A stretch of DNA of 28,617 bases from the NCBI GenBank assembly GCA_964548565.1, contig CAZJTF010000036.1, positions 1-28,617 on the forward strand, written 5' to 3'. Source of the stretch: CAYLLT01 sp964548565 (GTDB lineage: Bacteria; Planctomycetota; Phycisphaerae; UBA1845; PWPN01). Shown here piece by piece: positions 8,022-15,952 of the stretch. Both the position numbers and the translations under genes were made by a program. Numbering within the stretch: the first letter of the stretch is position 1; each line of letters starts with the position of its first letter. Below the pieces are notes generated by a model that saw only the letters and a program-made list of their open reading frames with translations, did not search any database and was not told where the DNA came from.

Positions 8022-8477
8022 TCACTCGATTGCGATGTCGGCCACCACCGCGTTGCAGAGTTTTTCCCAGTCCGCGCGGCGCATGCTGACCGACCGCTCG
8101 TGGCTCCCGGCGGCCAGGACGATCTCCTCGTCCTCTTCGAGATGCCGGTCGATGATCGTCGGGAGGTTGTACAGCGAGCCGATCGGCGGCTCCGCCCCCA
8201 CCTCGCAGTCCGGGAACAGCTGCGCGAGCTCATACTCCATCGCCAGCCGCACGTTCGAGTCGTGCAGGACCTCCGACACCCTCTGCATGTCGAGGTGGCG
8301 CGGCGCGGGCAGCACGCACATGGTGAATCCCCGCGAGCCCTTCACGATGACAGGCTTGGCGACGTTCTGACCCGGGACATGCTCGGCCTGGGCGAGCTGC
8401 TGGGCCGTGTAGACGGGCCGGTGACGGTGCATCTCAAACGGGATCCGGCGTTCCCGCAGGATGGTCTCGAGCTCCAT
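8022..8477 (-). CDS. YbaK/EbsC-type aminoacyl-tRNA deacylase domain protein
   Basis: A 151-residue single-domain protein of the YbaK/ProX/INS superfamily, whose members hydrolyse mischarged tRNAs such as Ala- or Cys-tRNA-Pro. Visible signs are the N-terminal helix and HRPVYTAQQLAQAEHVPG (His/Tyr/Thr region), NVAKPVIVKG (~42-51, with the conserved Lys of the active site), PDCEVGAEPPIGSLYNLP (the Gly-Ala-x-x-Pro-x-G loop) and the C-terminal ERSVSMRRADWEKL. ATG 8477 is preferred over the upstream in-frame ATG at 8525 because AGGAG lies 6 bases before it. A CBS or ProRS fusion is absent. Exact substrate specificity cannot be read from sequence. Confidence 0.9.
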   Translation of the reverse strand: MELETILRERRIPFEMHRHRPVYTAQQLAQAEHVPGQNVAKPVIVKGSRGFTMCVLPAPRHLDMQRVSEVLHDSNVRLAMEYELAQLFPDCEVGAEPPIGSLYNLPTIIDRHLEEDEEIVLAAGSHERSVSMRRADWEKLCNAVVADIAIE

Positions 8478-8633
8478 GACACGCTCCTCTCGCAGGTGTG
8501 AACCGAAGCTGCCGCGGTCACCCACGTTGGGCGCGTTTCAACGGATTGACTTCATCGTACCGACGCGGAAGGGGCAATGCCAGCACTGCAACGGGCGTGA
8601 ACGGAATGCCGATGAGCTTCGGCGCGTGCCTGC

Positions 8634-9470
8634 TCAACCGCGCTGCGCCACCACCTGCATGATGTCGCCCGTGTTCAGCGTGAACCCCAGCGTCCGGGGA
8701 ATCACCCGCTCTGCCATGCGGTACAGGGCCGGCCGGCGGAGCCCGAGCACCAGCACCGAGTACAACACCTGCAGGAGGCTCCTGGCGACGCCGACGGAGT
8801 GAATGTCAAGCACCCTGTAGCCGTGCTTCTCGAGCAGGCGGCTGATCGTGGCGCGGTCAAAGTAGTGCAGGTGCGATGGCGGGTGGATCAGACGCCACCG
8901 ACGTCCCCTCCACCGGGCCAGGCGGCTGCCGATGTCTCCCGTCGTGATGTACAGGAGTGCACCCGGACGTGACACCTCGGCGATCCGGTCAAGAAACAGA
9001 TCGGGCCGCTCGAGGTGCTCGATGACGTCCCACAGGACGGCCACATCCACCGGTTCGATCGCGCCCGGTGCGAGCTGCAGAAAGTCATCCGCCCGCACGT
9101 CCAGATGCAGCACCTCCCGTGCATGCCGGACGGCCGCCGGGTTCACCTCGAAGCCGAGGACGTCGAAATGGGCGCGCGCCAGGTCGAGAAAGAACCCGTA
9201 CGCGGCCCCGATCTCGAGCAGACGCCCCCCCTGCCGCCGCCGGAGGATGCCCGCGAGCCGCCGCTGAAAATTTCGCCGAAAGAACGCCTCGTCGGCCGCG
9301 TAGTCGAGGTACTCCTCGCCGGTGAAGTAGTCCCCCTCGTACAGGCTCCGGGCGTCAACGGGGGCGTCAAGGCGGGCGGTGACGAAGCCGCAGTCTGCGC
9401 AGCGAAGCAGGATGTCGAGGTGGGGCTCGAACGCGCTGTGCCCACAAACCAGACACGGCCTCGCTGTCAT
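8634..9470 (-). CDS. Zinc-ribbon class I SAM-dependent methyltransferase
   Basis: A 278-residue protein with an N-terminal zinc ribbon (CLVCG at residues 5-9 and CADCG ~24-28) and a Rossmann-type methyltransferase domain: motif I LLEIGAAYGFFLDLA, acidic strand-2 end in LGFEVNP, and LWDVIEHLERPD for motif IV. Similar proteins (Methyltransf_23 type) methylate sugars or other small molecules in surface-polysaccharide and secondary pathways. A hydrophobic stretch near the C-terminus (LLQVLYSVLVLG) may be a membrane-associating helix. ATG 9470 is chosen because the zinc ribbon starts immediately after it; an upstream ATG at 9611 would add a Ser/Pro-rich leader overlapping the neighbouring gene. 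No good ribosome site is visible. Substrate unknown. Confidence 0.85.
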   Translation of the reverse strand: MTARPCLVCGHSAFEPHLDILLRCADCGFVTARLDAPVDARSLYEGDYFTGEEYLDYAADEAFFRRNFQRRLAGILRRRQGGRLLEIGAAYGFFLDLARAHFDVLGFEVNPAAVRHAREVLHLDVRADDFLQLAPGAIEPVDVAVLWDVIEHLERPDLFLDRIAEVSRPGALLYITTGDIGSRLARWRGRRWRLIHPPSHLHYFDRATISRLLEKHGYRVLDIHSVGVARSLLQVLYSVLVLGLRRPALYRMAERVIPRTLGFTLNTGDIMQVVAQRG

Positions 9471-9558
9471 GTCGCGGGAAGGATGAGGGTTGGACGCGGA
9501 AGACGCAAGGGGGGCAACCGAATCGCGCGTGTGGGCATCGGCGTCGCCCGGCGTACGT

Positions 9559-10137
9559 TCAGGAGCCGGTGGCCTGACGCCAGCAAAAGTCGAAGAGGAG
9601 TTCCCACTCACGCAGAGCGATCATCCGGCAGAGATCGGGGTCCGGACCAGCAGTGGGATAGCAGTCTTGGCAGAGGTCAACGAAGGCCATGGGGTCCCAT
9701 GTCGAGACCTCCCGCAGCCATCCGGCTCGCCCGATCCCACCGAATTGCCCCGCCAGCTCGCGAGCCTGGCGGGCGAGGGGCTCGAACACCGGATGGCGAC
9801 CTACCCGGCGGAACCAGTACTTCGCGTTGGCGAAATCCGGCTCCCGCCGGTGCATGATGCCGTGCCAGTACGATCCCTCCGGCGTGTCGATGCCCTGCGC
9901 GATGGTGTGGGCCTCGTCCAGGTAGTCGTGATACAGCCACAGTCCGCTACGGCAGGCGTCGGCCATGGCGTCGTTGTTGACAGTGAGGCCGCCCGGGAGA
10001 CGATCCGCCGTCGCCGCCGCGAGCTTTGACCGAACCACAGCATTCGGGCTGCCGGGGCCGAGCGGAGGAATCCGCTCCTCCGCCAGGATCTCGGCGACGA
10101 CCGGACCATACGTCTGCGGGTCAAAGCTCCTGGCCAT
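9559..10137 (-). CDS. Conserved protein of unknown function (192 aa)
   Basis: A soluble 192-residue protein without signal peptide or membrane segment. Conserved-looking patches are VNNDAMADACRSGLWLYHDY, GSYWHGIMHRREPDFANAKY and RRVGRHPVFEPLARQA, then a Trp/Cys-rich C-terminus (DLCQDCYP, REWELLFDFCW). The YWHGIMHRREPDFANAKYW pattern with several His, Arg and Asp resembles a family I have seen annotated only as hypothetical in planctomycetes and some other organisms; the His/Glu/Asp cluster could bind a metal. ATG 10137 is preferred to 10182 because the upstream extension is basic and would run into the permease stop. It lies 41 bases downstream of the ABC permease gene, so the two may be co-transcribed. 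Confidence 0.75.
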   Translation of the reverse strand: MARSFDPQTYGPVVAEILAEERIPPLGPGSPNAVVRSKLAAATADRLPGGLTVNNDAMADACRSGLWLYHDYLDEAHTIAQGIDTPEGSYWHGIMHRREPDFANAKYWFRRVGRHPVFEPLARQARELAGQFGGIGRAGWLREVSTWDPMAFVDLCQDCYPTAGPDPDLCRMIALREWELLFDFCWRQATGS

Positions 10138-10178
10138 CGCTCTTCGCCTCGGCACAACCACGGACAGACGGAATGCCG

Positions 10179-11147
10179 TCAACCCACTTCGCGTTTCTGG
10201 AAGAGTGCGACTCCGATGCAGAGCGTTGCCACCACGAGCAGCCCGGCGTAGCCCAGCGCGGTGAACACGTACTGTGCAGTAATGTGGTTTCCCTGCGTCA
10301 GGGCATCGGTCACCCAGAGGAATGCCAGATTGGGGGAAACCCAGTAAGCGAGTCGTGCGAACAAGTTCGTCTCGCGGTACTGACCGAACATGGCGTCGGA
10401 AACCAGTCCGATGAGCAGGATCGCCAGGGTGATCGTCAGGGTCATCACCTGCCCAAGCCGTGTCGAGACGGCAACCGCGACGGCCGTCAGGATCATGACC
10501 ATGGCGAAGACGAGCACCACCGCCGCAATCAGCTGCCCGTCGAGAAAGTCTTTGCCGAACTGCTGGAACTTCCAGTCCGGCGCGATCAGGGAGACCAGGG
10601 CGAGCGCCACCGTCATCAACGGCACGGACAACGCGACCGACGTCGACGTGAACTGCATGTCGTACAGATAGTTACAGAAAGCCGCCACCAGGACCGTCAG
10701 CAGGAGGGCACCCGTGCCGAAGAGGATCACCGGCAGGTCGAAGTCCTGACTGGACCGCTCCATCACCTTGTGCCGCATCATCATCAGGAACACGATTCCG
10801 CACAGGTAGAACCCCACCAGGAGTGCCCCCGCCAGGCCCGTGAACTTCCCGAGCAGGAACAGCGGCCGGCTGACCGGCTTGCTGACGACCGTCAGGACGG
10901 TTTTGTTCTCGATCTCCTGGGAGATGATTCCTGCGGCGCTGAACGCGGCCAAAAACAATCCGGACAGCAGCAACGTAGAAAGACCGAGATCCTTGAGGAG
11001 CTTGTTGTCGTCCTCCAGCGTATACCCGGCAATCGCCAGGTTCAGGACCAGCACGGCGGCAGTCACGAGCAGCACGATCCCGTAGATCGGCTGCCGGATC
11101 GTCTCCGTGAAACTGTTGACGGTGATGCCCCAAAGTTTGTTGAGCAT
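10179..11147 (-). CDS. ABC-2 family transporter permease without adjacent ATPase
   Basis: A 322-residue polytopic membrane protein with six or more hydrophobic segments (~20-42, 57-75, ~100-123, ~140-162, ~170-190, ~206-230, ~240-258, ~295-313). Residues 78-100 carry EIENKTVLTVVSKPVSRPLF, the cytoplasmic motif of ABC-2/GldF-type permeases. The permease at 17141-18523 has the matching VVSKPIPR at the equivalent place. No ATP-binding gene accompanies it on this strand, so it probably uses the ATPase at 15953-17134, whose operon diverges from the same intergenic region. The start is ATG 11147; no strong ribosome site is visible. Cargo unknown. Confidence 0.9.
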   Translation of the reverse strand: MLNKLWGITVNSFTETIRQPIYGIVLLVTAAVLVLNLAIAGYTLEDDNKLLKDLGLSTLLLSGLFLAAFSAAGIISQEIENKTVLTVVSKPVSRPLFLLGKFTGLAGALLVGFYLCGIVFLMMMRHKVMERSSQDFDLPVILFGTGALLLTVLVAAFCNYLYDMQFTSTSVALSVPLMTVALALVSLIAPDWKFQQFGKDFLDGQLIAAVVLVFAMVMILTAVAVAVSTRLGQVMTLTITLAILLIGLVSDAMFGQYRETNLFARLAYWVSPNLAFLWVTDALTQGNHITAQYVFTALGYAGLLVVATLCIGVALFQKREVG

Positions 11148-11213
11148 GGAAAACCAGTGCGTTCCGTATGTTGCGGGTGTGCCGAGAGTGTCCGGCGTCC
11201 ACGGGAGAGCGGC

Positions 11214-11242
11214 TTGGCATCACCCGGAGCTTATTGTAAAGT
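11214..11242 (+). promoter_or_regulatory. Candidate promoter for the SPFH-ABC operon
   Basis: TTGGCA (11214-11219) and TAAAGT (11237-11242) with a 17-base spacer match -35 (5/6) and -10 (4/6) elements. It would give a leader of about 100 bases before ATG 11351. On the opposite strand the same bases contain TACAAT (11233-11238), a possible -10 for the divergent permease. The 203-base intergenic region is the only plausible promoter region for the downstream block. Confidence 0.4.
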
Positions 11243-11350
11243 ACGCCGCTCAGCCGTCCACTGGTCGGCCTTTTTTGCCAAGACGGTGAAGGGACGCCAG
11301 CCGGGTGACCATCTCACCGTGACCCGTCCGCTTGAAGAGAACATGATACG

Positions 11351-13459
11351 ATGACCCAGCACAGGCCCGATCGACGCGCCCGAACCGTCGCCCTCCTGGG
11401 GCTGATTTTTCAGCTGCTCCTGTCCGCATTCTACATCGTCCTGACGGTGTGGAGTGGCTCGGAGGCGATGCGCGGGCTGACCCTGCTGACATCCGTTGGA
11501 ACGCTGATCTGGGTGTTCCTTGTCCTGATCTACCACCAGCGCGTGCTCGTCCAGGAGGAGGCGTTCGAGTCGGAGCAGCTCCGTAAGGAAAGAGCAGCCG
11601 GGGGCGGCGCCATCTTCGACGTGGACGATGAGCAGCTGCTGCTCGCCCGGCGTCGGCTGCGGTGGATGTACCGCTGGGTCCTGCCGGGATTTACGGTGCT
11701 GATCATCGTCCTGCTCGTCGCGGCCGCCCTCTTCCGGTGGCCGTGGACTCTCGGCGTCGGCGTCAGGACCGAGAGCTGGAAAACGATCGAAAACACCGGC
11801 CTGCTCACGTGGTTTGTCGGTGGGACGGCCTTCCTGGCGTTCCTGTTCTCCCGCTACGCGACCGGCATGGCCCGGCAGGCAGAATGGCGGATGCTGCGGG
11901 CGGGGGCGAGCTTCCTGATGGGCGTGACGCTCGGGGCGGTGGCCCTGACCGCGACCCTGGCGGCAGTGCACTTTGCGGTCTCGCCGGTCCCCGAACGCGT
12001 CCTGGCGTACGTGTTGCGGATTCTGCTGCTCGTCCTCGCGGCGGAATTCACGCTCAACTTCGTCCTTGACTTCTACCGCCCGCGATCGGTGGACGAGGAG
12101 CCACGCCCTGCCTTCGACAGCCGGCTCCTGGGGCTGTTCAGCGAGCCCGGCGGCATCGCCCGGTCGATCGCCGATGCCATCAACTACCAGTTCGGGTTTG
12201 AGGTCTCGTCGACCTGGTTCTACAAGCTCCTGCAGCGGTCCGTCGTGCCCCTCCTCGGGTTCGCCGTCGCCGCCATGCTCGCGATCAGCAGCCTGGTTTT
12301 TATCGAGGCGAATGAAGAGGGCATCGTCGAACGGTACGGGCGTCCCCTGCCGGAGGTCCTCCAGCCGGGTCTTCACGTCAAGTATCCGTGGCCGATCGAT
12401 GTCGTCCGGAAAGTGGCCACATCCACCATCCACGAGCTCAAGATCGGCATCAAGCCGGAGGCGCAGCCCGAGGAGCAGAGGCCGGATCGCGAAGAGCTCA
12501 TTCTCTGGACCAACAAGCACAGCCAGGAGCCACACCTCGAGGTGATCGTGGCGACGCCGAAGCTGGAGAGCTTCGTCCGAAGCCTGGCGACGACGACGAG
12601 CCCGGCCGGGACGGCCGCCACGACACAGCCGTCGATTCGGCCGGCCGAAGCGGTGGCGGTGAGCATCCTGCGCGTCGCCGTCTCGCTTCAGTACCACATC
12701 CGCGACGCGAAGCGCTGGATCGAGACCTATTCCGACCCCGAGGCCATGCTCCGGAGCCTCGCCGATCGCGAGATCATGCGGTACTCCGCCAGCGTGGACG
12801 TGGGGGGCCTTCTGGGTTCTCAGCGGACGGCGCTCGAAAAGCAGCTCTGGAAGACGATTCAGGAGTCGGCGGACCGCGCAGGTCTGGACGTCGAGATCGT
12901 CTTCTTCGGTCTTCAGGGCGTACACCCGCCGGAGCCGACGGCGGAGTCCTTCCAGGACGTCGTCGGCGCCGAGCAGAAGATGACGGCCGCCATCCGCGCC
13001 GCCGAAGCGGAGGCGAAAAAGCGGCTCTCCGAAGTTGCGGGCGACGAGACGCGTGCCAAATCCCTTGCCGATGCGATCCGCACTCAGAACGCGTTGGTCA
13101 CCCGGGCGGGCGCAACCCAGGAAGAACGTGAGGCCGCGAAGGTGAAGGTGGAACAGGCCCTCCGCGGCATCGGCGGGCGCGCGGCCGAGGCGATTACCAA
13201 GGCACGGGCCCGGCGATGGGAACTGGAGAACGCCGCCCACGCACAGGCGCTCGCTTTCCGCCAGGAAATGGTCGCCAAGAACATGGCTCCCGCGGCGTAC
13301 AGGCTGCGGAAGGTGCTCGAGGCGGTGACACAGAGCCTTGGAAACGTGCGGAAATACATCGTGCCGGGCGGGAGCGGCGCCGACGCGCCGACTCTCCAGC
13401 TGAACCTGCAGGACCCGATGGCGGCGCCGTTCGACACGGGGCTGAAGGAGAACCAGTGA
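11351..13459 (+). CDS. HflK-like SPFH protein with six-TM N-terminal domain
   Basis: A 702-residue membrane protein. Residues ~13-242 form six predicted TM helices (about 13-34, 43-61, 109-128, 150-168, 184-210, 217-242) with an acidic cytoplasmic loop at 66-100. A seventh helix (~297-317) leads directly into an SPFH/Band 7 domain starting EANEEGIVERYGRPLPEVLQ and containing KYPWPIDVVRKV. Its end shows the HflK signature GVHPPEPTAESFQDVVGAEQ (523-542), followed by a long Ala/Glu/Arg-rich coiled coil (540-665). Ordinary HflK has one TM helix, so the N-terminal domain is an addition. SPFH proteins form large ring-shaped membrane cages; HflKC normally encloses FtsH, which is not present here. 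First gene of the block; the ribosome site is weak. Confidence 0.9.
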   Translation: MTQHRPDRRARTVALLGLIFQLLLSAFYIVLTVWSGSEAMRGLTLLTSVGTLIWVFLVLIYHQRVLVQEEAFESEQLRKERAAGGGAIFDVDDEQLLLARRRLRWMYRWVLPGFTVLIIVLLVAAALFRWPWTLGVGVRTESWKTIENTGLLTWFVGGTAFLAFLFSRYATGMARQAEWRMLRAGASFLMGVTLGAVALTATLAAVHFAVSPVPERVLAYVLRILLLVLAAEFTLNFVLDFYRPRSVDEEPRPAFDSRLLGLFSEPGGIARSIADAINYQFGFEVSSTWFYKLLQRSVVPLLGFAVAAMLAISSLVFIEANEEGIVERYGRPLPEVLQPGLHVKYPWPIDVVRKVATSTIHELKIGIKPEAQPEEQRPDREELILWTNKHSQEPHLEVIVATPKLESFVRSLATTTSPAGTAATTQPSIRPAEAVAVSILRVAVSLQYHIRDAKRWIETYSDPEAMLRSLADREIMRYSASVDVGGLLGSQRTALEKQLWKTIQESADRAGLDVEIVFFGLQGVHPPEPTAESFQDVVGAEQKMTAAIRAAEAEAKKRLSEVAGDETRAKSLADAIRTQNALVTRAGATQEEREAAKVKVEQALRGIGGRAAEAITKARARRWELENAAHAQALAFRQEMVAKNMAPAAYRLRKVLEAVTQSLGNVRKYIVPGGSGADAPTLQLNLQDPMAAPFDTGLKENQ

Positions 13460-13544
13460 CCGCGGGTCCGGATCGCCGCGCCGAAGCCGGCGGCGACGAA
13501 CCGGGACGCGTGTGCGGATTTCGTCTGACGGAGACTACATCGAC

Positions 13545-14528
13545 ATGAAGCGTGGACTTCCCTCCATGATCGCGGGCGCTCTGCTCGTCCTGGTCCTCGG
13601 GCTGTACATGGTGACGTACCAGGTACGGTTCACTGAGCTGGCCGTGCGTAAGACCTTCGGCAAGGCCGACCCTACCACGGACGTCATCAAGGAGCCCGGC
13701 CTCTACTGGAAGTGGCCATGGCCGATCCAGAGCGTGGACGTGTACGACAAGCGCATCCAGATCACCGCCACGACCGGCGAAGAGATGACGACGAGCGACA
13801 ACAAGCCGATCATCGTCACCACGTCGATCGGCTGGCGGATCGACGACCCGTACAAGTTCAACCGGACGTGCGGCGTGGGAATGAATGAGCAGCAGCACCT
13901 CAAGGAAGCCGAGAACCGGCTCCGAACGCTGGTTCGCGACATCCAGAAGAGCGTGGTGAGCCGGTTCGCGTTCCATAGCTTCGTCTCGACTGATCCGAAG
14001 GAACTGCAGTACGACGCGATTGAAAAGGGCATCCTCGAAGGCGTGCAGGCCCGGGCGAGCGAGTTGCTGGGCATTGCTGTTGAGACCGCGGGGATCGAGA
14101 AGTTTGCCCTGCCGCAGCGGATCAGCGACACGGTATTCGAGGCAATGAAGAAGGAACGCCAGACCCTCGTCGCCCGCTACACGAGCGAGGGTCAATCTCA
14201 GGCCAAAACCATTGAATCCACCGCGGATTCGATCGTCAGCACGATCCTGGCTTTTGCCGAACGGCAGGCGGCCGAGATCATCAGCGAAGGCCTCCGCCGG
14301 GCGAACAGCTACAACGAGGTGTTCGGCCAGGACCAGGAACTCGCGATGTTCCTGCTGAAAGTGGAGAACCTGCCGAAGCTGCTGAAGGAGCGGTACACGA
14401 CGGTTGTACTCGACCAGCAGTCGCCGCTGCTCGACCTGCTCTTCGAAAAGCCGCGGCAGCAGGGTCCGACGACACGCCCGGCCGGCCAGCAGCCCGCGGT
14501 GGCGCCGCCGGACATGGTCAAGCCTTAG
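13545..14528 (+). CDS. HflC-like SPFH/Band 7 protein
   Basis: A 327-residue protein with one N-terminal TM helix (~8-25) followed by the SPFH domain: VRFTELAVRKTFGK, EPGLYWKWPWPIQSVDVYDKR, then the strand-rich core (GEEMTTSDNKPIIVTTSIGW) and a long helical region (ISDTVFEAMKKERQTLVARY...QAKTIESTADS) as in HflC. A Pro/Thr-rich C-terminal tail ends the protein. It is expected to alternate with an HflK-type partner in a membrane-bound ring, with the SPFH part outside the cytoplasm. ATG 13545 is chosen because the TM helix follows at once; a GTG at 13512 is the alternative. A GGAG (13530-13533) lies 11 bases upstream of the ATG, slightly far. Confidence 0.9.
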   Translation: MKRGLPSMIAGALLVLVLGLYMVTYQVRFTELAVRKTFGKADPTTDVIKEPGLYWKWPWPIQSVDVYDKRIQITATTGEEMTTSDNKPIIVTTSIGWRIDDPYKFNRTCGVGMNEQQHLKEAENRLRTLVRDIQKSVVSRFAFHSFVSTDPKELQYDAIEKGILEGVQARASELLGIAVETAGIEKFALPQRISDTVFEAMKKERQTLVARYTSEGQSQAKTIESTADSIVSTILAFAERQAAEIISEGLRRANSYNEVFGQDQELAMFLLKVENLPKLLKERYTTVVLDQQSPLLDLLFEKPRQQGPTTRPAGQQPAVAPPDMVKP

Positions 14529-14587
14529 TCGACACGGAGTGGAGCTGACGTCAGGAGTCGGCGCACAAGCGATCGGAGCATACTGCC

Positions 14588-15826
14588 TTGCCAGATGGAC
14601 ATGATCATCCGTTCGACCACGATCCCGACCACCATGGGCACGACCATGCCCTCGAGGTGATCGAGGAACCGCTCGATCCGGCGAACCAGTCGCTCGCGGA
14701 CGCACTACGCGCGAGTTTCCGGGTCCTCAAGTGGGTCATGCTGTTCCTGCTGATCGCGTTCGTCTTCAGCGGGATGGTGCGGGTGGATAACAAGGAAGTG
14801 GTCGTCCTCTCACGGTTCGGGCGGCAGCACGGCGCCCCGCTCGAGCCGGGTCTGCACTTCGCCCTCCCCTACCCGATCGATTCGACGGTGCGGGTGCCCA
14901 CATCGGCCCGCACCATCGAGGTGGACGCGTTCTGGCTCAGATTGAGCGATGCGGACAAGACCAAGCCGCTGGACTCTCTCAGTGCGCGCGGCGGCGGGCT
15001 CGATCCGGCGGTGGACGGCGCCCTGCTCACGGGTGATCGCGCGATCATGCATCTGCTGCTGGAGGCGACGTATCGCGTCACCGATGCCAATGCATTCGTG
15101 CGAAACGTCAAGGAAACCGAACCGTTCCTGCAAACCATCATCCAGCAGGCCGCCATCGCGGAGGCGGCCCGCACGACAGCCGACGTCGTCTGGAAGAAGC
15201 CCGGCCTTCTCGCTGCCGCCATCGGTAAGCGCGTGCAGGAGCGACTGAACGCCCTCGAGAGCGGCATCACCATTGACAACATGGCGGCGGATGCATCGCA
15301 CTACCCGCTGCAGGTCAAGGATGATTTCATCCGGGTGTCCGAGGCCGAAAACGGCATGCTCCAGGCCATCCAGGATGCGAACAAGAAGTGGGAGGAGAAG
15401 GTCAAGGGCGTGGCCGGCCCCGCATGGGAAGAACTCATGCAGCTCATCGGGCGGCTTGATGGAGCCACGGACGCCGAGCGGGAAAAGATCCTGCAGCAGA
15501 TCAACACGGCCCTGACGACACAGGCGACCGGCGAGGCGAGCAGCCGGATCCAGAAGGCTCGCGCGGAGAGCGACCGAATCGTCGCCGACGCCGTGGCCCG
15601 CTCGGAGCGGTTCAAGGCGCTGCTCGAGGCATACCGCAAAAATCCCGAACTGGTGCGCCAGCGGCTCCGCCAGGACGTGATCAGTCAGGTTTTCACCCCC
15701 GCGGGCATTTCCCGCTGGGTTCTGCCGGAAGGCGTCCGTAACATCTGGTTGAACAAGGATCCGGATGAAATCCGGGCGCAGGCGGAGGCGGCCATCCGGG
15801 CCAAGGCGGAAGGCGCCAATCGGTGA
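14588..15826 (+). CDS. Second HflK-like SPFH protein with His-rich N-terminus
   Basis: A 412-residue protein starting at TTG 14588, supported by GGAG (14575-14578) 9 bases upstream and by no in-frame ATG before the TM helix. Residues 1-20 contain seven His and five Asp (HDHPFDHDPDHHGHDH), a probable metal-binding cytoplasmic tail. A TM helix (~47-64) leads into the SPFH domain (VDNKEVVVLSRFGRQHGAPLEPG, LPYPIDSTVRV) and a helical C-terminal region (KDDFIRVSEAENGMLQAIQDANKKW, EKILQQINTALTTQATGEASSRIQ) that parallels HflK. It differs from the first HflK-like protein by lacking the polytopic domain. With its two neighbours it forms a set of three SPFH proteins, whereas most bacteria have two. Confidence 0.88.
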   Translation: MPDGHDHPFDHDPDHHGHDHALEVIEEPLDPANQSLADALRASFRVLKWVMLFLLIAFVFSGMVRVDNKEVVVLSRFGRQHGAPLEPGLHFALPYPIDSTVRVPTSARTIEVDAFWLRLSDADKTKPLDSLSARGGGLDPAVDGALLTGDRAIMHLLLEATYRVTDANAFVRNVKETEPFLQTIIQQAAIAEAARTTADVVWKKPGLLAAAIGKRVQERLNALESGITIDNMAADASHYPLQVKDDFIRVSEAENGMLQAIQDANKKWEEKVKGVAGPAWEELMQLIGRLDGATDAEREKILQQINTALTTQATGEASSRIQKARAESDRIVADAVARSERFKALLEAYRKNPELVRQRLRQDVISQVFTPAGISRWVLPEGVRNIWLNKDPDEIRAQAEAAIRAKAEGANR

Positions 15827-15952
15827 GCCGGCCCGTCCACGGAAGGCGTGAAAGGCGAGGGCCGGCCGGAATCGAAAAACCATGGTCGTGATCAGCCGGT
15901 TCGCCGGAGCCGCGCGGCTCTGTGCCCGCCTGTCACCGCTTCCTGGTACAGC

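Noticed and set aside
8478..8633. Promoter search in front of the YbaK-like gene
   Set aside because: A TTGAAA is present but no -10-like box lies at 16-18 bases; nothing else is visible in the gap.
10026..11354. 442-codon plus-strand frame opposite the orphan permease
   Set aside because: His/Gln/Asp-rich reverse image of a hydrophobic membrane protein; no ribosome site.
11231..13240. 669-codon minus-strand frame opposite the first SPFH gene
   Set aside because: Shadow frame rich in Arg, Asp, Gln and His with no domain signatures; the plus strand encodes a clear SPFH protein.
13194..14705. 503-codon minus-strand frame opposite the second SPFH gene
   Set aside because: Crosses two plus-strand genes and has no start signals or recognisable motifs.
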